Positions 44,459 through 53,457 of a stretch of DNA of 64,000 bases are shown piece after piece. The notes under the pieces were generated by a model. That model had not been told where the DNA came from and did no database searches. It saw only the letters and a list, made by a program, of their open reading frames with translations. Source of the DNA: Planctomycetaceae bacterium (lineage in GTDB: Bacteria; Planctomycetota; UBA1135; GCA-002686595). The translations under genes were made by a program, and so were the position numbers. The stretch covers positions 62,001 to 126,000 of the forward strand of contig WYBT01000056.1 in the NCBI GenBank assembly GCA_011525785.1. The letters run 5' to 3'. Each line of letters begins with the position of its first letter. Positions within the stretch are counted from its first letter, which is position 1.

Positions 44459-45607
44459 ATGCCCACGCTCTTCACACCCCTCGAAACACGCCCCGGCGAA
44501 ACGCGCGTCGCGGCCAGCCCTGAGACGGTCAAAGCGCTCGTCAAGCTCGGGCTGACGGTCGAGTTCGAGCCCGGCGCGGGTCTGCGCGCGGGCTTCACCG
44601 ACGCGATGTACACCGCGGTCGGCGCCAAGCCTGGTGCTGCGGCGTCGTGGGGCAGCGCGCAAATCGTCGCCAAGATCGGCGCGCCCACCGAGGCCGAGGT
44701 CGCGCGCCTGGCGAAGGGCTCGATCCTGATCTCGTTCATCTCGCCCAGCACCAATCGCGCGGTGGTCGAGGCCCTGCGCGAGCGCGGCGTGTCGACGCTC
44801 GCGATGGAGCTGATCCCGCGCATCACGCGTGCGCAGGCGATGGACGCGCTCTCGTCGCAGGCCACGATCGCCGGCTACAAGGCGGTGCTGATCGGCGCTA
44901 CGCACATGACCAAGCTGTGCCCGCTGCTCATGACCGCGGCGGGCACGGTTCCGCCTGCCAAATGCGTCGTGTTCGGCGCGGGCGTCGCGGGCTTGCAGGC
45001 GATCGCCACTGCCAAGCGCCTCGGCTGCACGGTCGAAGCGACCGACGTGCGCATGGCGGCGCGCGAGCAGGTGCTCTCGCTGGGCGCGAAGTTCATCGAC
45101 GTGCCCGGGATGGGGGACATGGAGGACAAGGGCGGTTATGCGAAGGAGCAGACCGCGGAGTTCCTCGAGAAGCAGCGCATCGAAGTGGCCAAGCGCGTCG
45201 CCGACGCCGACCTCGTCATCACCACCGCGCAGATTCCCGGCCGGCCCGCGCCGCGCCTGGTGAGCCGCGCGATGGTCGAGTCGATGCGCCCCGGCGCAGT
45301 CGTGGTCGACCTCGCGGTCGAGAGCGGCGGCAACTGCGAGCTCTCCAAGCTCGGCGAAGTGGTCGAGCACAACGGCGTGAAGATCGTCGGCGTGCCCAAC
45401 CTGCCCGCCACCGCGCCGCAGCACGCCTCCGAGCTCTACGCCAAGAACGTGCTCAACCTCGTGAAGCTGTTCGTCGGCAAGGACGGCGCGCTCAACACGG
45501 AATTCAAGGACGAAGTGCTCGCCGGCTGCCTGCTCACGCACGGCGGCGCGATCACCCACAAAGTCACCGCCGACGCCTACGCCGCAGTTGCAGGAGCCAA
45601 GTCGTGA
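44459..45607 (+). CDS. pntAA: NAD(P)+ transhydrogenase subunit alpha part 1
   Basis: This 382-residue protein is the NAD(H)-binding dI subunit. It starts with TPLETRPGETRVAASPETVKALVKLG, matching the alanine-dehydrogenase/PNT N-terminal domain, and carries the Rossmann motif VVFGAGVAGLQAIATAKRLGCTVEATDVR (residues about 169-197), then a loop MGDMEDKGGYAKEQT and VVDLAVESGGNCELS. The complex transfers hydride from NADH to NADP+ driven by inward proton flow across the cytoplasmic membrane. In this split form the alpha chain ends before the membrane part, which is encoded next (pntAB); the stop overlaps the GTG start of that gene. Confidence 0.95.
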   Translation: MPTLFTPLETRPGETRVAASPETVKALVKLGLTVEFEPGAGLRAGFTDAMYTAVGAKPGAAASWGSAQIVAKIGAPTEAEVARLAKGSILISFISPSTNRAVVEALRERGVSTLAMELIPRITRAQAMDALSSQATIAGYKAVLIGATHMTKLCPLLMTAAGTVPPAKCVVFGAGVAGLQAIATAKRLGCTVEATDVRMAAREQVLSLGAKFIDVPGMGDMEDKGGYAKEQTAEFLEKQRIEVAKRVADADLVITTAQIPGRPAPRLVSRAMVESMRPGAVVVDLAVESGGNCELSKLGEVVEHNGVKIVGVPNLPATAPQHASELYAKNVLNLVKLFVGKDGALNTEFKDEVLAGCLLTHGGAITHKVTADAYAAVAGAKS

Positions 45608-45945
45608 TCGCCGCCATCGCCGCTGAGGGCTCTTCGAGCCTGCCGTTCCTTGTCGTCGGAGTGTGGGTGCTCCTGCTCTCCGTGTTCGTCGGGTTCATCG
45701 TGATCCAGAAGGTGCCGCCGACGCTGCACACGCCGCTGATGAGCGGCTCGAACGCCATCAGCGGCATCACCATCGTCGGCTCGCTGTACTGCGTCAGCGT
45801 CGAGTACCCGACCGCGAGCGTCGTGCTCGGCTGCATCGCGATCGCGATGGCGATGGTCAACGTGGTCGGCGGCTTCGCGGTCACCAGCCGCATGCTGCAG
45901 ATGTTCAAAGCGAAGGACGCCCCCAAGAGCGGAGCGAAGAGCTAG
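45604..45945 (+). CDS. pntAB: NAD(P)+ transhydrogenase subunit alpha part 2
   Basis: This 113-residue membrane protein has three or four transmembrane helices: PFLVVGVWVLLLSVFVGFIVI, then NAISGITIVGSLYCV and ASVVLGCIAIAMAMVNVVGGFAVTSRML. The VPPTLHTPLMSGSNAISGI segment is the family signature of the membrane part of alpha. Its GTG start (45604) overlaps the pntAA stop in a GTGA arrangement. The C-terminal tail (about 12 residues) is charged. It is 2 bases upstream of pntB. Confidence 0.93.
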   Translation: MIAAIAAEGSSSLPFLVVGVWVLLLSVFVGFIVIQKVPPTLHTPLMSGSNAISGITIVGSLYCVSVEYPTASVVLGCIAIAMAMVNVVGGFAVTSRMLQMFKAKDAPKSGAKS

Positions 45946-45947
45946 CC

Positions 45948-47417
45948 ATGTTGGGCGTCATCTCGATTCAGTACGTGGCCGAGTTCGGCTACATGGCGGC
46001 CTCGGCGCTGTTCATGCTCGGGCTGATCAAGCTCGGCAAGGTGAAGTCGGCGCGCCAGGGCATGAGCTGGGCCGCCTGGGGCATGGCGATCTCGATCGCT
46101 GCGACGGTGGCGCTGCTTTTCGCGGACGATCACTGGAGCACGAACTCGGTGCTCTTCGCGGTGGGGAGCGCGATCGCCGGATCGGCGCTGGGCTACTGGA
46201 TGGCCGTCAAGGTGCCGATGACGTCGATGCCCGAGTTCGTGGCCTTCTTCAACGGCCTGGGCGGGCTCGCGTCGACCTTCGTGGCGTCGGCGGAGATTCC
46301 GCGCGCTGCGCACTTGCAGCTCTCGCTCTCGGATCTGGGCGACAAGGACCACCCCGGCGAGGGCGCGATGTTCGCGATCGCAGCCGCGCTTGCGATCGTG
46401 ATCGGCGCGGTGACCTTCTCGGGCTCGATGATCGCCTACGCCAAGCTCGCGGGGAAGGTGAACAAGAATCGCGCGGGCCCGCTCGGCTCGCAGGGCCTCA
46501 ACGCGCTGCTGGGACTCGCGTCGATCGCGCTCGGCGTGTGGGGCGGCTTCTTCGCGGCGGATCCCACGCAGCTCTACATCGCTGGCGGCGTGCTGCTCGT
46601 CGTGTCGCTCGTGCTCGGCGTCGGACTCACGATGCCGATCGGCGGCGCCGACATGCCGGTTGCGATCGCGCTGCTCAACTCGTACTCGGGCATCGCGGCG
46701 ATGACCACCGGGTTCGTGCTGCAGAACAACCTGTTGATCGTGGCCGGTTCCTTGGTCGGCGCGTCGGGGATCATCCTCACGCAGATCATGTGCAAGGCCA
46801 TGAACCGCTCGCTCTCGAACGTGCTGCTCGGCGGCCTGCAGGACGCGGGCGACGGCGGCGGCGCGAAGAAGGACGAGGGCTACACCAAGGTCAAGACCAC
46901 CAGCTCCGACGAACTGGCGCAGGTGCTCGACAGCGCGACCAGCGTGATCTTCGTGCCGGGTTACGGCCTCGCGGTCGCACAGGCGCAGCACAAGGTGCGC
47001 GAGCTGGCGACGCTGCTCGAGAAGAAGGGCGCCCTAGTGCGCTACGCGATCCACCCGGTCGCCGGACGCATGCCCGGGCACATGAACATCTTGCTCGCCG
47101 AGGCCGATGTGCCCTACGAGCAGCTCTACGAGCTCGACAAGATCAACGACGACTTCAAGAACACCGACGTGGTGGTCGTGCTGGGCGCGAACGACGTCTG
47201 CAACCCGGCCGCGACGCAGGATCCCAAGTCGCCGATCGCGGGCATGCCCGTGCTCGAGGTCTGGAACGCGCGCACGGTCGTGGTCGTCAAGCGCTCGCTG
47301 GCCTCGGGCTACGCGGGCATCCGCAACGAGCTGTTCCAGATGGACAACTCGCTGATGCTGCTCGCGGACGCCAAGAAGGCGCTCGAGGACACGATCACCG
47401 AGCTCAAGGCGCTGTAG
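45948..47417 (+). CDS. pntB: NAD(P)+ transhydrogenase subunit beta
   Basis: This 489-residue protein combines eight or nine transmembrane helices (residues 1-290) with a C-terminal NADP(H)-binding dIII domain. Signatures include SMPEFVAFFNGLGGLASTFVA, FSGSMIAYAKL, GGADMPVAIALLNSYSGIAA, VIFVPGYGLAVAQAQHKVRELA, the GRMPGHMNILLAEA loop and VLGANDVCNPAA, all expected of PntB. It completes the pump begun by pntAA and pntAB. The enzyme supplies NADPH; it is often used in autotrophs and respirers. Confidence 0.95.
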   Translation: MLGVISIQYVAEFGYMAASALFMLGLIKLGKVKSARQGMSWAAWGMAISIAATVALLFADDHWSTNSVLFAVGSAIAGSALGYWMAVKVPMTSMPEFVAFFNGLGGLASTFVASAEIPRAAHLQLSLSDLGDKDHPGEGAMFAIAAALAIVIGAVTFSGSMIAYAKLAGKVNKNRAGPLGSQGLNALLGLASIALGVWGGFFAADPTQLYIAGGVLLVVSLVLGVGLTMPIGGADMPVAIALLNSYSGIAAMTTGFVLQNNLLIVAGSLVGASGIILTQIMCKAMNRSLSNVLLGGLQDAGDGGGAKKDEGYTKVKTTSSDELAQVLDSATSVIFVPGYGLAVAQAQHKVRELATLLEKKGALVRYAIHPVAGRMPGHMNILLAEADVPYEQLYELDKINDDFKNTDVVVVLGANDVCNPAATQDPKSPIAGMPVLEVWNARTVVVVKRSLASGYAGIRNELFQMDNSLMLLADAKKALEDTITELKAL

Positions 47418-47437
47418 CGCTCCGTACTGCTCTCGGG

Positions 47438-50080
47438 TCAGTTGGCCGGCAAGCGCGCCTCGAGCTTGTCGAGCTCCTCGCGCACGCGCGCGAGGAATCG
47501 GAAGTGCTCGCGCTCGTCGGCGCCGAGGCGGCCCTCGCCGTCCGCTTGCTCCAACATGCGCAGCGCGGTGTTCATGTCGTCGCGCGCGGCCGCTAGGTGC
47601 GAACGCCGCTCGTCTACAGCGCACGCTTCGTCGCCCGCAGCGGCGAGTTCGACCTCGGAGCGGTTCGAGTACGCGAGCGACATGCCGTACAGCCAGTCCG
47701 GTCCGCGCGCGGGGTCGTTCTCGAGCGCGAGGCCTGAAGCCAGCGCTCCGTCCGCCAGCTCGAGCGCCTCGCGCCACTGGCCCATGTCGGCGAGCAGCGC
47801 TGCGAGTTCGGTGCCCAGCGCCGCGCGCGTGAGCGCCAGGGCCCGCTCCTCCGGTCGGCGTGCGATGCGCTCGTCCACGCACTCCAGCGCGCGTTCCAGC
47901 GCACGGCGCGCAAGTTCGAACTCGCCCTGCTGACGCGCGCTCGCGCCGACGGCGTAGGCGAAGTTCAAGAGCCCGTCGCGACCGGCGAGGTCCTGGGGTT
48001 CGAGCCGCACGGCCTCTTCCTTCGCGTTCCAAGCGCGCTCGAAGTGTTCGAGCGACTCGCGCGGGCGGCCCGCCGAGGCCAGCACCCCGCCGAGCTGGTA
48101 GTGGATCGCGAGCAACGCGCCCGAGTAGGTCCGGTTGAGCGGATCGTCGCGCTGAAGCGCTTCGCACAGCTCGATCGCGCGCCGCAGGTCGGACTCGGCG
48201 GCAGCGACATCGCCCCGTTCGTTGGCGGCGATGCCGCGGTGGTTGAGCGCGGTCGCGAGCCCGTAGCGGAAGTTCGACGACTGCGGGTAGGCCTGCACCG
48301 ACAGCTCCAAGAGCGCGAGCGACTCGGCGGCGAGGCGCTGTTCTTCGTCGCGCGCGAGGGTGCTGCGCGCGAGCAGGATCAGCTTGTCGAGTGCGTGCGC
48401 CTCGCGCACCAGAAGCCCTTCGTGCTGCGCGCGACCGGGTTCCGCGCGGGCGGTTCGTGCGATCCCGAGCGCGCGCTCGAGCGCGTCACGCGCCTCGCTC
48501 TCGCGCCGCGCGTGCAAGTGCAGGTCGCCCAGCAGCGCCCACAGCGCCGAAGCCGGGCAGGCGAGCTCGGTGTCGAGCGGCGCCGCCGAGAACCAAGGTT
48601 CGAACTCCTCCAGCGCGAGTTCGGCCACACGCTGCGCCTCCGCGTACTTGCCCGCGTTGGGGCGCGAGGGTTCGCCCAGCGTGCTGGCGAGCTCGCGCCG
48701 GCTCCAGGCGAGTTCGACCGCCAACGCGCGGCTCTCCGGCGCCTGCGTGCGCAACTGCTTGAGTTGCCCGATCGTTTCGCGCAGCAGGGCTTCGCGTTCG
48801 GACACCACGCCCGCGAGGTTCGCGAGGCGGTTGCCCAGGCGATTGGAAAAGCTCGTCGAGAGCCGCACGACGCTCGCCAGCCGCTCGTCGGCGATGCGCC
48901 GCGACTCCAGGGCCTCGCGATACTGCGTCCAGGCCACGGCCGCGCCGACCAGCAGCGCTGCGGCGACCGCGCCGGCTGCTGCGACGAGCAAGCGATGGCG
49001 GCGCACGAACTTCGCCGTGCGATAGCTCCACGTATCGGGCCGCGCGAGCACAGGCTCGCCGCGCAGCAGGCGTCGCAGGTCCTCCGCCAGCGCCCGCGCG
49101 CTCGAGTAGCGCCGCGCCGGATCGAGTTGCAGCGCCTTGAGCACGATCGTGTCGAGCTCGACCGCGGAGGCGAGCTCGCGCGCCGAGCGACTGGGGGGCG
49201 CGGCTTCGGTATCGGGAGTGCGGGTCGCGTCGAACGGGCGCGCGCCCGCCAGCAGCTCGAACAGCACCACGCCCAGCGAGAACACATCGCCGCGCGTGGA
49301 GACGCGCTCGCCGCGCAGTTGCTCGGGGCTGGCGTACTGCGGCGTGAGGAAGCGCTGGTCGGGCGCGGTGAGCGTCGGCGTGGCGCCGCTCGGATCGCTC
49401 TCCATCAGCTTCGCGATGCCGAAGTCGAGCAGCTTGGGCTCGCCCGCGGCCGTGACGAGGATGTTCGAGGGCTTGAGGTCGCGGTGCACGACCAGGTGCT
49501 CGTGCGCGTACTCGACCGCGTCGCACACGGCGCAGAACAGCGCGAGCTTGCGCTCCAGCGCGAACCCGGCGCAGGCGGCGTCGAGCGGCCGGCCCTCGAC
49601 GTACTCCATGACCATGTACGGTTGCCCGTCATCGGTCGAGCCGCCGTCGTACAAGCGCGCGATGCCCGGGTGCTCGAGCGCCGCGAGCAAGGCGCGCTCG
49701 CGTTCGAAGCGCTGCACGAGTTCGTCGCTGTCCATGCCGCGCTTGAGCAGCTTGATCGCCGCGCGCTGCGCGAAGCCGTCGACGCGCCGCGCGAGCCACA
49801 CCACGCTCATTCCACCGCGGCCCAGCTCGCGTTCGAGCTGCCACGCGCCGATGCGCCGGCCCGGCCGGTTGGGTCCGACCAGCTCGCGTTCGACGCGCTC
49901 GTGGTCGGGCAAGTCGAAGCCGCGCACCTGCGCGTCGGCTGCCAGGAGCTCGCGCAGCTCCGCCAGCAATTCGCTGTCGCCTCCGCTCTCGCGCGTGAGC
50001 CAGGCCTCGCGCTCGGGCAGCTCGACCTCGAGCGCGCGCTCCAGCAGCGCACGCACCTTCGCCCATCGCTCGCCTTGCAC
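47438..50080 (-). CDS. Membrane-anchored Ser/Thr protein kinase with TPR-like tail
   Basis: This 880-residue protein has a helical N-terminal segment (residues 1-70) typical of planctomycete and acidobacterial kinases, then a Hanks-type kinase domain: Gly loop ELGRGGMSVV at 85-94, Lys110, HRDLKPSN at 199-206, DFG at 219-221 and the PQYASPEQ activation segment at 247-254. A transmembrane helix lies at about 362-384, and the extracytoplasmic remainder is helical with many Ala-Leu-Glu repeats (ALGIARTAR, AVESDLRRAIEL, ARRALERALEC), probably TPR-like. The GTG at 50080 was chosen because upstream codons are not starts and a TAGTCT box lies 32 bases upstream. Divergent from the cyclase gene. Confidence 0.9.
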   Translation of the reverse strand: MQGERWAKVRALLERALEVELPEREAWLTRESGGDSELLAELRELLAADAQVRGFDLPDHERVERELVGPNRPGRRIGAWQLERELGRGGMSVVWLARRVDGFAQRAAIKLLKRGMDSDELVQRFERERALLAALEHPGIARLYDGGSTDDGQPYMVMEYVEGRPLDAACAGFALERKLALFCAVCDAVEYAHEHLVVHRDLKPSNILVTAAGEPKLLDFGIAKLMESDPSGATPTLTAPDQRFLTPQYASPEQLRGERVSTRGDVFSLGVVLFELLAGARPFDATRTPDTEAAPPSRSARELASAVELDTIVLKALQLDPARRYSSARALAEDLRRLLRGEPVLARPDTWSYRTAKFVRRHRLLVAAAGAVAAALLVGAAVAWTQYREALESRRIADERLASVVRLSTSFSNRLGNRLANLAGVVSEREALLRETIGQLKQLRTQAPESRALAVELAWSRRELASTLGEPSRPNAGKYAEAQRVAELALEEFEPWFSAAPLDTELACPASALWALLGDLHLHARRESEARDALERALGIARTARAEPGRAQHEGLLVREAHALDKLILLARSTLARDEEQRLAAESLALLELSVQAYPQSSNFRYGLATALNHRGIAANERGDVAAAESDLRRAIELCEALQRDDPLNRTYSGALLAIHYQLGGVLASAGRPRESLEHFERAWNAKEEAVRLEPQDLAGRDGLLNFAYAVGASARQQGEFELARRALERALECVDERIARRPEERALALTRAALGTELAALLADMGQWREALELADGALASGLALENDPARGPDWLYGMSLAYSNRSEVELAAAGDEACAVDERRSHLAAARDDMNTALRMLEQADGEGRLGADEREHFRFLARVREELDKLEARLPAN

Positions 50081-50112
50081 TTGGGTGGGCTCCGTCGGCT
50101 GCGCCTCGAGAC

Positions 50113-50118
50113 AGACTA
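50113..50118 (-). promoter_or_regulatory. Candidate -10 element (TAGTCT) of the kinase gene
   Basis: TAGTCT on the minus strand lies 32 bases before the GTG at 50080. It supports that start, because any longer frame would begin inside or above the promoter. Confidence 0.35.
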
Positions 50119-50194
50119 CACCGACCTGCGCGCGCGGCCAGGACGGCCGCCGGCTTGCACGGCCCCTTCGCCGACCGCCGCGCGCGGGGCGTGG

Positions 50195-50200
50195 TAGCTT
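50195..50200 (+). promoter_or_regulatory. Candidate -10 element (TAGCTT) of the cyclase gene
   Basis: TAGCTT lies 88 bases before the GTG at 50289. The same hexamer precedes the repeat protein at 53458. Confidence 0.3.
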
Positions 50201-50288
50201 TCGATGCCTGTTCTGCCGTCCGGCGGCACGACGTCCGCAACGCTGGCCGCCGTCCGCTTCTCGCCCCTTCGACTCGCCCGAGCACCCC

Positions 50289-51935
50289 GTGAGCCCGCGA
50301 CCGACGCTCAGTTTGCTGCGCCCCGTGGACGAGCAGTACGAGTGGCGTCCGGTGCCCGCGAGCGGGGCCGTCATCGGCCGCAAAGAGGGCTGCGACATCG
50401 TGCTCGCCAGCGTGGACGTCTCGCGCCAGCACGCCGAAGTGCGCTACGAGCGCGAGCGTTGGATCGTGCGCGATCTGGGCAGCTCGAACGGGACCTTCGT
50501 CGGCAGCGAGCGCATCAGCGAGCACGAACTGCGCTCCGGTGAGCGCATCCGCATCGGCGGCTTCGAGCTGGAGTGCCATCTGGCCGCTCCCGACAGCGTC
50601 GCCGTGGTGGACTCGACCAGCGCGACCGCCGCCGTGCGCATGGACATGCGCAACTTCGACGCGCTCGTCTCGCAGGTGCTGCACACGCCCGAGCCAGCGG
50701 CTGCGCCGAGCGTGCTGTCCGGCCACGCGCGAGCGGTGCCCGCGGCCAAGCCCGACACCGAGCGCGGCGCGCGACGCGTGGTGCAGTTGCTCCACGGGGC
50801 CGCGCAGGCCCTGATGGCGCAGGACGACCTCGACACGACGCTCGAGCGCGTGGTGGCGCTGGTGTTCGAGCACCTCCCGGCCGAGCGCTGTTTCGTGCTG
50901 CTCAAGGACGAGAACACGGACCAGCTGACGCCGCGCATCGAGCGTGCGGCGCCGGGCGCGCGCGTCGGAGAACTGCGCCTGAGCCGCAAGATCGTCGACG
51001 CGGCGGTGCGTTCGCAGCAGTCGATGCTGGTGCGCGACACCGCGGCGGACCAGCGCTTCGCCGGGGCCGAGAGCATCGTCTCGCTCGGCATCTGCGCCGC
51101 GATGTGCGCGCCGCTGACGCACCAGGGTCGCGTGGGCGGGCTGATCTACGTCGATCGCTCGAGCGCGCAGGAGGAGTTCACGCACGACGACCTCGGCGCG
51201 CTCTCGATCCTGGCCGCGATTTCGGCTTCGGCGGTCGAGCGCGCGCGCATGCGGGAGCACCTCGAGCGCGAACGGCGCGTGCGCGAGCGCCTGGCGCGCT
51301 ACCACGCGCCGAGCGTGATCGAGCGCATCGTCTCGTCGACCGAGCGCGACGAAGGCGCGATGGAGGCCGAGGAACGCGACGTGTCCGTCGTGTTCGCCGA
51401 CTTGTCGGGCTTCACGACGCTGGCCGAAGAGCTCGGCGCGCGCGAGATCACCGCCACGCTCAACCAGGTCTTCGGCGCGCTGACCGAAGAGGTCTTTCGC
51501 GAGGCCGGCACGCTCGACAAGTACATCGGCGACGCGCTGATGGCGTTCTTCGGCGCGCCGCTGCAGCAGCCCGACCACGCGCTGCGAGCGGTTCGCGCCG
51601 CGCACGCGATGCTGCTGCGGCTCGAAGAGCTCAACGCGCGCCGCACAGGTCAGCGTCGCCTCGGCCTGCGCATCGGCATCAACTCCGGGCCCGTGATCGT
51701 GGGCGACGTCGGCGCGCTCGAGCGGCGCGACTACACCGTGATCGGCGACACCGTCAACGTCGCCAGCCGACTGGAGTCCTCGGTTGCGCGCGAGGGCCAG
51801 ATCGTGATCGGCCCGCGCACCTACGAGGCGGTCAAGGCCTGGTTCGCGTGCGAGGCGCTCGCGCCGGTGCTGCTCAAGGGCCGCAGCGTTCCGATGCAGG
51901 CCTGGCTGGTGCGCGGCCCGCTGCGGCGCGGCTGA
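50289..51935 (+). CDS. FHA-GAF-class III adenylyl cyclase
   Basis: This 548-residue cytoplasmic protein has three domains. Residues 25-92 are a forkhead-associated (FHA) phosphopeptide-binding domain (VIGRKEGCDIVLASVDVSRQHAEV, DLGSSNGTFV). Residues 165-320 are a GAF sensor (QALMAQDDLDTTLERVVALVFEHLPAERCFVLL). Residues 360-540 are a class III cyclase: metal-binding Asp371 (FADLSGFTTLAEELG) and Asp415, with Lys411 nearby (TLDKYIGDALMAFFG), and DYTVIGDTVNVASRL at 481-495, where Asp, Thr, Asn490 and Arg494 complete the site. An FHA domain reads phosphothreonine, and the divergent neighbour is a Ser/Thr kinase, so the pair could form one pathway. Confidence 0.93.
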   Translation: MSPRPTLSLLRPVDEQYEWRPVPASGAVIGRKEGCDIVLASVDVSRQHAEVRYERERWIVRDLGSSNGTFVGSERISEHELRSGERIRIGGFELECHLAAPDSVAVVDSTSATAAVRMDMRNFDALVSQVLHTPEPAAAPSVLSGHARAVPAAKPDTERGARRVVQLLHGAAQALMAQDDLDTTLERVVALVFEHLPAERCFVLLKDENTDQLTPRIERAAPGARVGELRLSRKIVDAAVRSQQSMLVRDTAADQRFAGAESIVSLGICAAMCAPLTHQGRVGGLIYVDRSSAQEEFTHDDLGALSILAAISASAVERARMREHLERERRVRERLARYHAPSVIERIVSSTERDEGAMEAEERDVSVVFADLSGFTTLAEELGAREITATLNQVFGALTEEVFREAGTLDKYIGDALMAFFGAPLQQPDHALRAVRAAHAMLLRLEELNARRTGQRRLGLRIGINSGPVIVGDVGALERRDYTVIGDTVNVASRLESSVAREGQIVIGPRTYEAVKAWFACEALAPVLLKGRSVPMQAWLVRGPLRRG

Positions 51936-51948
51936 GCCGAGCCCCGGC

Positions 51949-53226
51949 TCACGCCTGCGGCGGCGCGTCGACCAGGAGCCAGCTCGCCAGACCGAGCAGC
52001 GCTCCCATGCTGACCACGTCGGTGGCGGTCGTGAGGAAGATCGAGGAAGCCGTCGCCGGATCTGCGCCCAAGCGCCGCAGCGTGAGCGGAGTCACGACGC
52101 CCGCGATCCCACTGGCGACGCAACTCACGGTCATCGCCGCGAGCACGATCAGCGCCAGTTGGAGCGCGTCGCCGGAGCCCTGGGCGCGCGCGTAGGCGTA
52201 CATGCCGATCGCGCCGGTCAGTCCGACCAGCACGCCGTTGAACAGGCCCAGCGCCGCTTCCTTGAAGAGCATGCGCCGCTCGTCGCCGCGCTTGACGTCG
52301 CCGAGCGTCATGCCGCGCAGCGTCACCGCGAGCGCCTGGCTGCCGGTGTTGCCCGACTGCCCCGCGAGCACGGGCAGGAACGCGGCGAGCACGACCACGC
52401 GGTCGATCGTGTCCTCGAACAGCGCGACCACGGCCGCGGCGAGGAACGCGGTGAGGATGTTGAGCTGCAGCCACGGATGGCGGAAGCGCAGGCTGCGCCA
52501 CAGCGGCGTCGACAGGCGCTCTTCCTTCTCGACACCGACCATCGAGCCGGCCTGCGCGCTGAGTTCGATGGCTTGCGCTTCGAACAGCGTCGGGCCGCGC
52601 ACCAGGCCGGCGAGCTTCCCGCTCGCATCGCACACCGGATAGACCGGGAAATGGCGGTTGACCGCGCGCCGCATGGCGTCGATCAGGCTCTCGTCGGCGC
52701 GCAGGAAGAACGGCTCGCGCAGCATCACTTGCTCGAGGCGCGCGGCGGGCGGCGAGAAGAGCAGGTCGCGCATCGTCACCACGCCCAAGAGCACGCCGGA
52801 CGGATCGACCACGAACACGTAGGTGATGAAGGCGCGCTTGACGAGCTCGCGCAACTCCTCGGTCGCCTGCGCGACGGTGTGTTCGGGCGAGAACACGCCG
52901 ATGGGCAGCTCCATCAGCGAGCCGATCGCGTCGGCGGCGTAGCCCTGCGGACTGGCCCACTGGCGGCGGCGCTCGGGCGTCGCGGCGGCGAGCAGTCGCT
53001 GGCGGCGCGCCGAGGACAGCTGCTCGAGCACCTCGCGCGCCTGCGTCGGCACGACCTGTTGCAGCGCTTCGAGCGCGGCCTGTTCGTCGGCCGATTCGAA
53101 GGCCGCGAGCAGCGACGCGCGCTCGCCCGCGCCGATCAGCGTCACGAGGGCTTGAACACGGGCGCTGTGCTGCGCGGGAGCATCGGCCGCGCTGGCCGGC
53201 GCGCCGGCATCGCGTTGGGAATCCAT
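51949..53226 (-). CDS. mgtE: MgtE-family magnesium transporter
   Basis: This 425-residue protein has the MgtE layout: an N-terminal helical domain (residues 25-95), two CBS repeats (about 100-160 and 165-225, with ELVKRAFITYVFVVDPSGVLLGVVTMRDLL and HFPVYPVCDASGKLAGLV), and about five transmembrane helices from residue 255. The selectivity signature reads FLPVLAGQSGNTGSQ at 283-297. Mg2+ binds between the cytosolic CBS domains and closes the channel. Start is at ATG 53226; a TATTCT box lies 82 bases upstream. Convergent with the cyclase gene by 13 bases. Confidence 0.93.
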   Translation of the reverse strand: MDSQRDAGAPASAADAPAQHSARVQALVTLIGAGERASLLAAFESADEQAALEALQQVVPTQAREVLEQLSSARRQRLLAAATPERRRQWASPQGYAADAIGSLMELPIGVFSPEHTVAQATEELRELVKRAFITYVFVVDPSGVLLGVVTMRDLLFSPPAARLEQVMLREPFFLRADESLIDAMRRAVNRHFPVYPVCDASGKLAGLVRGPTLFEAQAIELSAQAGSMVGVEKEERLSTPLWRSLRFRHPWLQLNILTAFLAAAVVALFEDTIDRVVVLAAFLPVLAGQSGNTGSQALAVTLRGMTLGDVKRGDERRMLFKEAALGLFNGVLVGLTGAIGMYAYARAQGSGDALQLALIVLAAMTVSCVASGIAGVVTPLTLRRLGADPATASSIFLTTATDVVSMGALLGLASWLLVDAPPQA

Positions 53227-53308
53227 GGCGGGACCTGGTGGAGCTGGGGAGCCGGTCGAGCGAGCTGGCCCTCGAAGGGCCGTGGGGGCGCGCGAATCCG
53301 AGCGAAAG

Positions 53309-53314
53309 AGAATA
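53309..53314 (-). promoter_or_regulatory. Candidate -10 element (TATTCT) of mgtE
   Basis: TATTCT on the minus strand lies 82 bases before the mgtE ATG; the leader between shows no riboswitch that I can recognise. Confidence 0.35.
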
Positions 53315-53404
53315 GGGCGCGCGCGCTCTCCCGGGCGCACTTGGCTGGCGGGAGCGCGTCGGCGCCGGGGGCGACGGCGAAGTAACGCGCTCGGGCGCAC
53401 GCAG

Positions 53405-53410
53405 TAGCTT
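53405..53410 (+). promoter_or_regulatory. Candidate -10 element (TAGCTT) of the 1125-residue repeat protein
   Basis: TAGCTT lies 47 bases before the ATG at 53458. Confidence 0.35.
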
Positions 53411-53457
53411 GTCGTTCGCCACAATCGGCGGCCCGGCGCTCGTCCGCGGAGGAACCC

